DNA of 64,000 nucleotides from positions 19,178,710-19,242,709 of the forward strand of contig NC_135568.1 of NCBI RefSeq assembly GCF_964340395.1. The letters run 5' to 3'. Within the stretch, counting starts at the first letter, position 1; each line of letters opens with the position of its first letter. This DNA is from Glandiceps talaboti. Taxonomy: Eukaryota; Hemichordata; Enteropneusta; Spengelidae. The position numbers and the translations under genes are program-made. Under the pieces are notes generated by a model. The model ran no database searches, was not told the origin of the DNA, and saw only the letters and a program-made list of their open reading frames with translations. Positions 48,797 to 58,719 of the stretch are shown here, in pieces.

Positions 48797-49600
48797 ACAA
48801 GTCATTGAAAATGACATAGTTCCCGCTATGATTGGGTTTTAAGCAACTGGCAGTTTATGTTGTCATTTTTAAAACCTGGTTAATGCTGTTTGGCCTCTTA
48901 TGGTTGTTTTTGATATCACTATTCTGTTCAAGCATGTCTGAGTTATGGCTTTGGACATGAAAACTGCGCCAACTAAATGGCTGCCAGGCAACCATATCGG
49001 ATTGTATCACAACGAAAATGGATATGCACATGTATGTCACAGAACACTGTGCTAATACCAACTTTGAATGAGATCTGTTCAAGCATGTCTGAGTTATGGT
49101 TTTGGACATGGAAAATTCGCAAACAAACCATATCAGATTGTATCACGACGAAAATAGATATGCACATGTATGTCATAGAACACTGTGCTAATACCAACTT
49201 TGAATGAAATCTGTTCAAGCCTGTCTGAGTTATGGCTTTGGACATGAAAAATCGCAAACACAATGGCTGCCAGGCAGCCATATTGGATCACATCACGAGA
49301 ACAATGAATATGCACATGTATGTCATAGAACACTGTCCTTATAGCAACTTTGAATGAGATCTGTTCACGCATGTCTGAGTTATGGCTTTGGACACGGAAA
49401 ATTCGCAAACAAAATGGCTGCTAGGAGGCCATATTGGATCGTATCATAAAACAAATTGACGTGCATATGTATAATGCCATAGTATGTTGCTCCTGTACCA
49501 AGTTTGAAAAAAATCGGCTGCGGACGGATGGACGGACGGACGGACGGACAGACGTACCCAATCCATAAGTCCCCGTCCGGACTTCATCCAGCGGGGACTA
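48797..49600 (+). mobile_element. P-type element with about four 151-bp internal units
   Basis: The 5' end is ACAAGTCATTGAAAATGACA, TAGTTCCCGC, ATTGGGTTTTAAG. The 3' end is ACCCAATCCATAAGTCCCC, then GCGGGGACTA. TAGTCCCCGC and ATTGGGTT recur inverted at the 3' end. The interior has units beginning AAGCATGTCTGAGTTATGGC at 48930, 49081, 49217 and 49367. Then come CCAAGTTTGAAAAAAATCGG and a GGAC microsatellite. AAAAAC occurs at both edges and may be the target duplication. Apparent minus-strand proteins with HVHIHF motifs are frames through the tandem units. Confidence 0.85.
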
Positions 49601-49604
49601 AAAA

Positions 49605-49795
49605 ACTACGAACACATACATTGCCTGACTAGAGGGAGTCCGTGTGACTGTGTCGAGATAAAATCAAATTCACCAGTCGTCGAGGCTTTGGAAAAAAAAC
49701 CTAGGAACACATACATTGCCTGACTAGAGGGAGTCCGTGTAACGGTGTGGAGATAAAATCAAATTTGCCAGTTATCGAGGCTTTGGCAAATATCA
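49605..49795. repeat. Two tandem copies of a unit of about 93 bp
   Basis: Both copies contain GAACACATACATTGCCTGAC, TAGAGGGAGTCCGTGT and GAGGCTTTGG, with about 90 percent identity by eye. They lie inside the hAT-like element. Confidence 0.85.
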
Positions 49796-50211
49796 TATCA
49801 CAGTGCTAAAAGAGATACTTCATAGACTATCATTTCATGAAAGGGGTTCTACTATAAATCATTTGAAGCTCCTTTATGAATAAAAACAATAATACAAACA
49901 ATGCTGACAGAATGATAGCAAATAAAATGTTTCATTTGATACATTTGAATTATTATACATTGAAATTATTATTCTTCGTTGTCTTCCTAATTCTTGTGTC
50001 CCTAAACCAGTATTAGTAATGATATGAGCCACATGTGTGTTGAGTGTTATCTCCTGTCTAGACGAGGTCAAATTTATGTGGTCCGCCCCAAAAATCACTG
50101 GTCCCGGACTTCGGACAAGTGGATTTGTTCACCCCTGATATTCCCATCATATGTATACTTGTATCACAGTCCGTGTTTTCTATTACATTCAAAACCAAAT
50201 CATTGCCGTTG

Positions 50212-50271
50212 TCACTACCACCACCATCACTACCACCACCACCACCACCACCACCACCACCACCACCACGA
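50212..50271. repeat. (CCA)n microsatellite
   Basis: Imperfect CAC/ACC triplets for about 60 bp. They produce poly-His, poly-Pro and poly-Thr frames that are not genes. Confidence 0.95.
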
Positions 50272-51496
50272 CCTACTTTAAAATTGAATGTATTTGGAAC
50301 AATACAATTTTTTTATGCCTTTATGCCCAAGCACTGTCCTGCACATCACAAGGACCTGGAGGTAGTAAAGATGTCGACTTTAACATAAAAAAATTTGAAA
50401 GTGTGCCCATTTATTCAATTGTCTATCAATCCCCGTTATCTTCGCAATATGTGATCATTTGGCTGTTGCTATGGGCGTAGTCTCGTTGCTAGGCACATTT
50501 GCATGCATTTCTTGAATGTTTATTCATTTGTCTTTCTATTCCTGTTATCTTTGCAATATACGTTATTACTTGGCTGTTGTTATGGGCACAGTCTTGTTGC
50601 TACGCAGATTTACATACATTTTTTGAATGTTTATTCATTTGTCTTTATATTCCTGTTGTTATTTTGCAATATACATGATTATTTGGCTGTTGCTATGGGC
50701 ATGGTCTTGTTGCTAAGCAGATTTACATACATTGTTTGAATGTTTATTCAATTGTCTATTAATCCATTATCTGTGAAATACACAACTGTTTGGCTGTTGC
50801 TATGGGCATGGTCATGGTTGCTAGGGATATTTGCATACAATTTTTGAATGTTTACTCACTTGCCTACCAGATGTTGTTATTTGACCAAAATATACTGCCA
50901 TTTGGTTGTTCCTAAGGGCATGTTCATGGTTGCTGGGGAAATTGTGTAAAAATATTTTGAAGAAAATCTGCACTTACAGAAACGTCTCACCAAGTTTCAG
51001 TCTCACTGACCAAGTACTTTGTGAGATATAAGTTTACGACCAAAAATGAACATTTGTACACCTAATTTGAATATCACTCATGGAATCATTGTATACTTAA
51101 CATTTCTTCATCCATACATCCCTAGATGCATTCCCATTACATTTCAGTGCAATCTGCTCAGTAGTTTTGGAATTATTCATTTTTGACCAAAAAGACACAT
51201 TTTTAGCTCTAATTTGCATATCACTCATGGGACCATCATGTGCTGAAAAATTCTTAGTATAAACACCCTGAAGAATGATTCACCCAAATTTAATCCCAAT
51301 CTGCCCACTACTTTTGGAGTTTAAGGTTTTTGACCAAAAATCACATTTTTTACCCAAATCACCATATTTGTTTTACCCAAATCACACACAGGTGATAAAA
51401 TCATTTTGAATTGAGGTATTTCCCAACTAGACATGCAAGGTAATATGCACCCACAAGATATGGCAATCAGTACAGCAGTTTTTGACTTAAGTTCAT

Positions 51497-51523
51497 TTAC
51501 ACACACACACACACACACACACA

Positions 51524-51570
<47 letters not shown>

Positions 51571-51580
51571 CCACACACAC
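51497..51580. repeat. (CA)n and (GCAC)n compound microsatellite
   Basis: CA repeats change to about nine GCAC units and back to CA, inside the M-element tail. The Y-unit M tails contain a shorter version of the same compound tract. Confidence 0.9.
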
Positions 51581-51639
51581 TGACTGACATACACAGAGAC
51601 AGACAGATAGACAGACAGAGACACTTAGCAATGCCTATA

Positions 51640-52157
51640 ACACTAATGAATCTTATCAGTTCAGTTGTGCTAAAAAAAATGAAACGATAAAATGGAATGG
51701 AGTGCCCACTAGTCAGCATACATGACATAACATAAGAAATGTACAGGAATGACATTACCTTGTTAGCACTATTGACGAGATTCAGGACGTCACCTTTCTT
51801 CATGGACGCCTCACAAGGACTCTTCTCGACATAATCGTTCACGGCAAGTACACATTCCTTGCCTACCAGTACATCATTACCAATGGGTTCTTCTTGTTGC
51901 TGTACCATAAACAATATAGTAAGAATTTAGCAATGTGCTAACATATTTACAAACCTAATATTCTGGGAAATACTATATATACATGTACATACAAAATGCT
52001 GAAAATGTTTGTTCATCTACTACAATAGGAACGGTTTTCACTAACAACAAATAATACTGTAGTTCAGTAAGCTCAGAATACATGTAGTACAATGAACAAA
52101 GTCAATTTTTACTGTAAAATTTTATAACATGACAAAGCTGTCATCTAGTCTCAATAG
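51640..52157. repeat. Segmental copy of 38390-38955
   Basis: Shared sequence runs from the M tail (TCAGTTGTGCTAAAAAAA) through the SH3 exon and its upstream intron to CTAGTCTCAATAG. There the array copy continues ACTTAC (the donor of the repeat-9 exon) and this copy continues GGTGATC. Small indels show it is not very recent. Confidence 0.9.
51759..51899 (-). CDS. Detached first-half SH3 exon A9
   Basis: 47 codons with intact TTTATGGTACAG acceptor and GTAATG donor. It reads [14 protein letters not shown] and [10 protein letters not shown]; like A8 it keeps the family Asp. Flanking sequence up to 52157 matches the intron between A8 and the repeat-9 exon, then breaks just before that exon. The copy lies 9.6 kb upstream of the first repeat-9 exon, so including it in a transcript would put half an SH3 domain in the wrong place. 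It is probably a stray segmental duplicate. Confidence 0.85.
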
Positions 52158-52336
52158 GGTGATCTTATAGCACTACTGTACCTTAGTTAAGTTGTGCTAA
52201 AAAATCATATCATCGCACCATTTTAGACAACATTTCCTGACCAGAAACATTTTTTTTGCAGCCTACTGAAAATCAATCTGATTAAAATCCAATGTAGATG
52301 TCGGCTAATCGTGCATTGCTATCTTACCATCGTTAT

Positions 52337-55300
52337 TTAGCTTGAATTGACCTTCGTAGTACATGTTTACAATTTTTAGCCTGATCGCCTCCTCTACATC
52401 TGAACACGCCACCATGCAAACGAACAAGCCATTGAGAGAGACATAGTCCCCGCTATGATTGGGTTTTAAGGAATTAGCACTACTCTGATCACGCAACAAC
52501 ACTTGTGAACCTAAATCAAATAGACTTAGATATGTTGTGTCTGCTTGTCGGACATGGAACATGCCTACAACAATAAAGGATTGGTCGGGTATGGGGGATC
52601 ATATCAATATGAAAATGGATATGCAAATGTATGTCATAGAACACTGTCCTAATACCAACTCTGAATGAGATCTGTTCAAGCATGTCTGAGTTATGGCTTT
52701 GGACATGGAAAATTCACAAACAAAATGGCTGCCAGGCAGCCATATTGGATCGTATCATGACGAAAATGGATATGCACATGTATGTCATAGAACACTGTCC
52801 TAATACCAACTTCGAATGAGATCTGTTCAAGCATGTCTGAGTTATGGCTTTGGACATGGAAAATTTGCAAACAAAATGGCTGCCAGGCAGCCATATTGGA
52901 TCGTATCACAATGAAAATGGATATGCACATGTATGTCATAGAACACTGTCCTAATACCAACTTTGAATGAGATCTGTTCAAGCATGTCTGAGTTATGGCT
53001 TTGGACATGGAAAATTTGCAAACAAAATGGCTGCCAGGCAGCCATATTGGATCGTATCACAATGAAAATGGATATGCACATGTATGTCATAGAACACTGT
53101 CCTAATACCAACTTTGAATGAGATCTGTTCAAGCATGTCTAAGTTATGGCTTTGGACATGAAAATTCACAAACAAAATGGCTGCCAGGCGGCCATATTGG
53201 ATCGTATCATGACAACAATGAATATGCACATATATGCCATAGAACACTGTCCTAATACCAACTCTGAATGAGATTTGTTCAAGCATGTCTGAGTTATGGC
53301 TTTAGACAGGGAAAATTCACAAACAAAATGGCTGCTAGGCGGCCATATTGGATCGTATCATAAAACAAATTGACGTGCATATGTATGCCATAGCATGTTG
53401 CCCCTGTACCAAGTTTGAAAAAAATCGGTACAGGCATCTCCAAGAAACGGCTGCGGACGGACGGACGGACGGACAGACGGAACCCAATCCATAAGTCCCC
53501 GTTCCGGACTTCGTCCGCGGGGACTAATTACTGCTCACAGAGTCTCACAACCAATCAGGCTGCGTCTTACTTGTCAGTGGCATACACGATAAATGTACAC
53601 ATCGAATATCAACAAACATTGAATATCAACAGAAAGTAAGGTAATTGAACGCGTAGGCGTTCCCTGTAGTAGGCTTCTCCTCGAACGTAATCAGGTTGCG
53701 TCTTACTGAAGACAGTTTGTAGTGTACGCAACACCATGCAATGCACAGGGTTCATACACTTAAAAGTATCATTTTGAATGACATCTAATTGTCTGATGTG
53801 GACGAGAAGAAATTAACAAAGGTTCCCATAACATGTCACAAAACATTTAAAAGACAAGCGACACTAATCAAGACGTTTTAAAATCACGTTTGCACGCTAA
53901 GATTAAACGGAGAAACCTCTGTCCTATCCCCGTAGTAGTCGTTTCGTCAAGCTGGTGCATTGATCTTGTAAGATTTGAGTCACAGCATTCGTATAGTCTA
54001 ATTCAGACATATCCAGAAAAAAAATCAAAAACTACACTGTGTCCTCATTATTGTATGTTTTGATGTGGCTAAATTTAAAGGTCACCAACAACTTTTTTTT
54101 TCTTAAAAAACGTCATTTACGTAACGCAATTTCGCGCTTAATGTATAATTGATTACGTTCAGCCCTTGCGTCTTAATGTTTATATACGGCCACGTGTTGA
54201 AGAACATCGTGATTTCTCAACTCAACTTGACCATTTAGGAATGTTACTGTACTGACAAACATAAAAAAAGTAGTTTATTCCCATTTATCGACAACATGAA
54301 AGTCAAAACCGCACTTCCACAACCCGGAAATTGAACTGCACTTCCCAAGGCCCTAGTATTGCCATGCGTGAGCTTGTAGTATGTCGACTTGTGCGCCAAA
54401 CTTGTAACAATTTCTAGTCGTGGTTGGTGATACTTGATACTCACTACAATGTTACGATTACCTTACTAACAGACCTACTGTTACCCCCGGGACTTTTACA
54501 ATATTATGTCGCTGAAATGACGACTGGACTCGGAGTAGCAATAGCCAAGATCGAAACAAACATTGCGGCGCCCATTCAACTAGCTATGCATAGGTACGGT
54601 CTGTGGGCAAAGTTTCTTGTGGAACGATCGGTTGACTGTCTGGGTTTAATCAGCGTGATTCACCGTGGTGGCGAAAGACTTTGAAAATATTTCGCCATTT
54701 CACATTTACGAGACTCAGTGTATAAATGGGTGGCTCAAGCACAGACATGTCGTTCGTCAATATTAATCGATCACGATCATTTTCCAGGGTAGGGAGCATT
54801 TTTCCAGGGTTTTCCAGAGAGGGTTGAAATTCCAGGGTTTTCCAGGACCGTTCGAACCCTGAATGCAATGCAAAGCGACCGAAATGTTCACGATAAGGAC
54901 TTTTTTTTTTAGAAATTATATCTTAAATTTCCTCTTTTCTGGATTCATATAGCACAACTGTGCACTCCCTGTGGCAAATATTGCTATGAATCGTACAATA
55001 CTTCAAGCCTACTGCAGAAAACGCGTAGGCGTTCGCTGAGATAAACATTGACACTAGGGGGGGGGGGGGGAAACCATTCCAATGTAGCTAACATGTACAT
55101 AAGACGAAATGCATAGAGGTACATCTAAACAAGAATTCTTTAATTACCGTATATATATATAGCAATACAATCACTGAAATTTTTTTCATATTTGAAATAC
55201 TTCGTACGTTGTCGTTTCCGTGTGTGCACAAATAACGGCATGTAGTAATAGTAAAGGTAGGTCCACGTCCACTGAGCCGTTGTACTTCGGCTCTGGAAGT

Positions 55301-55503
55301 TCAATTACTGGACTTCCTGTTGATATTCAATGTTTGTTGATGTTTGATGCGTCGTGTATGCCCCTGACAAGTAAGACGCAACCTGATTGGTTGCCTGTGT
55401 CTTAGTGAGCAGAAATTCGTTTGCATGGTGGCGTGTTCAGATGTAGAGGAGGCGATCAGGCTAAAAAATGTAAACATGTACTACGAAGGTCAATTCAAGC
55501 TAA
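52337..55503. mobile_element. Foldback-like element with inverted arms, split by a P element
   Basis: The right arm (55316-55503) is the reverse complement of a left arm that is now in two pieces (52337-52423 and 53528-53638), with a P element between them. The arms share CTGTTGATATTCAATGTTTG, TGACAAGTAAGACGCA and CCTGATTGG. Both arms also keep an open 25-residue frame, VACSDVEEAIRLK plus YYEGQFKLN. The core (53.9-54.6 kb) resembles the core of the Harbinger-like element at 14.7-16.1 kb, for example TTTCTCAACTCAAC, GGAATGTTACTGTACTGA and CAACCCGGAAATT. No transposase was recognised. Confidence 0.7.
52424..53526 (+). mobile_element. P-type element with about five 151-bp internal units
   Basis: Ends as in the 48.8-kb copy (TAGTCCCCGC at the start, GCGGGGACTA at the end). 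Units begin with AAGCATGTCTGAGTTATGGC-like sequence at 52678, 52829, 52980, 53131 and 53281, a regular 150-151-bp period. It interrupts the left arm of the foldback-like element. Confidence 0.85.
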
Positions 55504-56697
55504 ACAAGTCATTGAGAATGACATAGTCCCCGCTATAATTGGGTTTTAAGGAATTATCACTACTCTGATCACGCAACAACATTTGTGAACCTAAAACAAA
55601 CAGACTTAGATATGTTGTGTGTGCTTGTTGGACATGGAATATGCCTCCAACAATAAAGGATTGGTTGGGTATGGGGGATCATATCACGATGAAAATGGAG
55701 TCTGAGTTATGGCTTTGGACATGGAAAATTCACAAACAAAACGGCTGCCAGGCAGCCATATTGGATCGTATCACAACGAAAATGGATATGCACATGTATG
55801 TCATAGAACGCTGTCCTAATACCAACTTTGAATGAGATCTGTTTAAGCATGTCTGAGTTATGGCTTTGGACATGGAAAATTCACAAACAAAATGGCTGCC
55901 AGGCAGCCATATTGGATCGTATCACGACGAAAATGGATATGCACATGTATGTCATAGAACGCTGTCCTAATGCCAACTTTGAATGAGATCTGTTTAAGCA
56001 TGTCTGAGTTATGGCTTTGGACATGGAAAATTCACCAACAAAATGGTTGCCAGGCAGCCATATTGGATCGTATCACGACGAAAATGGATATGCACATGTA
56101 TGTCATAGAACACTGTCCTAATGCCAACTTTGAATGAGATCTGTTCAAGCATGTCTGAGTTATGGCTTTGCATGGACATGAAAATTCGCAAACAAAATGG
56201 CTACCAGGCAGCCATATTGGATCGTATCACAATGTAAATGGATATGCACATGTATGTCATAGAACACTGTCCTAATACCAACTTTGAATGAGATCTGTTC
56301 AAGCATGTCTGAGTTATGGCTTTGGACATGAAAATTCACAAACAAAATGGCTGCCAGGCGACCATATTGGATCGTATCATGACAACAATGAATATGCACA
56401 TGTATGTCATAGAACACTGTCCTAATGCCAACTTTGAAAGAGATCTGTTCAAGCATGTCCGAGTTATGCCTTTAGACAGGGAAAATTCGCAAACAAATGG
56501 TTGCTAGGCGGCCATATTGGATCGTATCATAAAACAAATTGACGTGCATATGTATGCCATAGCATGTTGCCCCTGTACCAAGTTTGAAAAAAATCGGTCC
56601 AGGTATCTCCAAGAAACGGCTGCGGACGGACGGGCGGACGGACAGACGGAACCCAATCCATAAGTCCCCGTTCCGGACTTCGTCCGCGGGAACTAAC
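55504..56697 (+). mobile_element. P-type element with about six internal units
   Basis: Starts ACAAGTCATTGAGAATGACA and ends with CGTCCGCGGG and AACTA. About six diverged 151-bp units fill 55690-56500. CTAAAC lies at both edges (55500-55505 and about 56697-56702), a plausible 6-bp target duplication. It truncates the right arm of the foldback-like element. Confidence 0.85.
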
Positions 56698-56879
56698 TAA
56701 ACACTACATCGATAATATTTTCAGGACAGATGCACTTAGGTATCACAAATGTATGTACCAAGTTATAATGAATTTGAAGCATGCTTAGGATATTTATCAA
56801 AACCTAATCAGATCTTGCCATTACCCTACGGAACATGTCTACAAAATTTTGTTTGAATTTAGCCAGTAATTTTGTAGAT

Positions 56880-56916
56880 GGTGATATAGACACACACAAA
56901 CACAAACAAACACACA

Positions 56917-56956
<40 letters not shown>

Positions 56957-56960
56957 TACA
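56880..56960. repeat. (CA)n microsatellite
   Basis: About 30 CA units with early ACAA and ACAG variants. The preceding sequence resembles the M-type 3' module only weakly. Confidence 0.9.
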
Positions 56961-57550
56961 CAGATTTTTCATCCCTAAAATATAACATTCTTTACGGAAG
57001 GTGAAGAGATAATGTTAGACAAATATCAACATGAAAACCTAACCACTAATACTTTAACCATTACAAGATTGCCTATGGAACTAAAGGTAGGTTCTTTTAG
57101 CGGCTGTAACTAAAATATTGACATGAATTCTGGCACATCTGGCAAAAAACTATAACAAAGGTTTTTAGTATATAACACTACATAACTCAGTTTTCTTCAT
57201 TGTTGATCTGCTTACATAACACTCATGAATGGTTAAAGAAACAAAAACAGTGATGGACCTTTCAGTCTAGTATAGCATTTTCTAAGACATCACACATATT
57301 TCATTTTAATTATCTACCTTGGATTCTACTAAGACTTTGTAATATTGTCAACTTGTCTATACCAAACCATTTTCAATACACTGAGATTTCTCATAGATTT
57401 CATATAATATAAACTTAGTCTTTCACGACCAATCTTCTCACAGAAAATGTGAAGCCAATTTTGCCTGTACAAGTTTCTTTTAAAATAACAAAGAATGTTC
57501 ATTTATGTCTTTATGAGAGTGATAGTACCATTTGACATGTTGGGAGAATT
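56961..57550. other. 600 bp between microsatellite and spectrin exons, nothing recognised
   Basis: AT-rich intron-like sequence on the 3' side of the repeat-4 exons. No spectrin helix pattern was found on the minus strand. Confidence 0.5.
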
Positions 57551-57554
57551 TTAC

Positions 57555-57638
57555 CTTGTATGAAGGATCAATTTTATTGTCTACATATTTCCAGAAGTAA
57601 ACTAACTGACTTTTATCAGGACTTGGTGTTTGAAATCT
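57555..57638 (-). CDS. Possible spectrin exon (start of repeat 5), weak
   Basis: 84 bp, 28 codons, phase 0, between TTTTGTTCAG and GTAAAA. It reads RFQTPSPDKSQLVYFWKYVD then NKIDPSYK. The W-x-x-V-x-x-K and DPSYK spacing recalls the repeat-5 segment LKSWVNEKMKTATDEAYKDP, but the first half does not look like a spectrin helix and the segment is shorter than expected. It could be a divergent exon or a chance frame between splice-like sites. Confidence 0.35.
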
Positions 57639-57670
57639 CTGAACAAAACAAGGGTGTCAAATCTACTTAC

Positions 57671-57748
57671 AGTATCTCTACGTTCTGAGACATCTTCTGC
57701 AGCATAATGTTCACTTTCTACAAGTTTAACGGCAAAGTCAACATGTGC
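57671..57748 (-). CDS. Alpha-spectrin-like repeat-4 exon, second part
   Basis: 78 bp, 26 codons, phase 0 at both ends; acceptor TTCTACAG and donor GTAAGT. It reads AHVDFAVKLVESEHYAAEDV then SERRDT. Alpha-II spectrin has ALDEFATKLIQNNHYAMEDV and ATRRDA at the end of repeat 4, so homology is clear. It joins in frame to the 58037-58147 exon. Confidence 0.88.
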
Positions 57749-58036
57749 CTGTAGAATAAAAACAAAAGAATTTACTATATCTGCCACAGGGTATTTGTAC
57801 CAATTATGCTAAGCATACATTTTGCACACTGGAAGTATACATCCAATAATTCTTTTATTATTTTTACACATCATGACAAATTTACTTAGTCATATTCATC
57901 ATGCAATAAATAATTACCATGATATATTACATTGTCTTTGAGTATGTAATCTTTGATTTCATTTCTATATTCAAAGTTTTGAATCCAATATTTCCATCCG
58001 TATGAAAAGCAATAAAATTGAACTATTTTCACTCAC

Positions 58037-58147
58037 ACTGATCTCTTCTTCTTGTGCTGCAAGTGATTTTTTAAAGTCTTCATGTTTCTTAATCAAAGCT
58101 TCCACACTGTCCAAGGAGTCTCCAAGATCTTCATTGGCTAAGAAAGC
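58037..58147 (-). CDS. Alpha-spectrin-like repeat-4 exon, first part
   Basis: 111 bp, 37 codons, phase 0 at both ends; acceptor TTTTTTGCAG and donor GTGAGT. It reads [20 protein letters not shown] then [17 protein letters not shown]. Alpha-II spectrin has [20 protein letters not shown] and KKHEDFEKSLSAQEEKI. This is the most conserved exon in the window and the best anchor for the identity and strand of the gene. Confidence 0.93.
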
Positions 58148-58521
58148 CTGCAAAAAACAATAGTTGTGATCATCAATTCTTTTTTATTTCTGTAGTAATA
58201 TGTAATAATTATGTAATATGTAGTAAAAGTTATATGAGGACCAAAACTAATGTTTGTGTATAATTCTTATCTTCAATAGTACTTGTAAACATGATTTACA
58301 AGGAATTGGCAATATGTAAATACTACAAATGTGTCTGTGATAGGCAGGAATTGGACTGATGTTGATAATTGACCCTGAAGGTCATGGCCAAGAGTCAAGG
58401 TCTCAAATGATAGCTTGCATGATAAAATGAGTATTGCGAATGGGCATATAGATGGAGCCCATTTGTATCTAGTTTCCTCCTTCAAGGGACTAATGAATGA
58501 ATGAAGTCATTTATTAGTTAC

Positions 58522-58571
58522 CTTTTTCTCCAGTATTTCATGGATCGTGATCATCTCTATCATTTCGACTT
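58522..58571 (-). CDS. Possible upstream spectrin exon, weak
   Basis: 50 bp between TTTTTTACAG and GTAACT. Two bases complete a codon, then VEMIEMITIHEILEKK. End phase 0 fits the next exon. The family has QVDNWMSKQ before EAFLLNEDLG, so the helix character fits but the residues do not match well. Call rests mainly on splice sites and phase. Confidence 0.35.
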
Positions 58572-58719
58572 CTGTAAAAAAAATATAACATTCACCATTA
58601 TACACATCATATACTATCATGTAGCCCAAGTCTAGTTCCACCCTAGTGTCAGTGTATAGCCCTCACTGGCGAGACTATAGTCTTGCTGCTAGACGTTCGG
58701 GCTTTCTTTCGATGCTATA

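Larger units (their letters stand above)
48340..50137. mobile_element. hAT-like non-autonomous element with 8-bp target duplication
   Basis: The ends are inverted: AGGGGTGAACAAATC on the left, GATTTGTTCACCCCTG on the right. ATATTCCC precedes the left end (48332-48339) and follows the right end (50138-50145). An 8-bp duplication and CAGGGGT-like ends are hallmarks of hAT elements. Both ends have GGTCC-rich subterminal motifs. No transposase was recognised; the interior includes a nested P element and a tandem duplication. Confidence 0.8.
48056..51690. mobile_element. M-type element split by a nested hAT-like element
   Basis: The start motif ATAGTGCCAATGGCACTG with GGACAACTG is at 48059, and a first body unit runs to about 48165. 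After the insert, body units of about 110 bp resume at 50400 (GGCTGTTGCTATGGGC at 50461, 50572, 50685 and 50792). The 3' module then runs to AGCAATGCCTATAACACTAA and CAGTTGTGCTAA at about 51670. The 3' end adjoins the detached SH3 copy A9 with the same junction as in the array. Confidence 0.65.

Noticed and set aside
50119-50388. Poly-Pro, poly-His and poly-Thr frames near 50.2 kb
   Set aside because: All come from one CCA microsatellite read in three frames.
48855-53286. Minus-strand frames with repeated DIHVHIHF motifs at 49, 53, 56 and 62.5 kb
   Set aside because: They run through the 151-bp tandem units of the P elements, appear in more than one frame, and are broken differently in each copy.
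58273-58485. Additional spectrin exon at 58.3-58.5 kb
   Set aside because: The region matches the dispersed CTGAAGGTCA-type repeat also seen at 10.4-12.3 kb and has no helix pattern.
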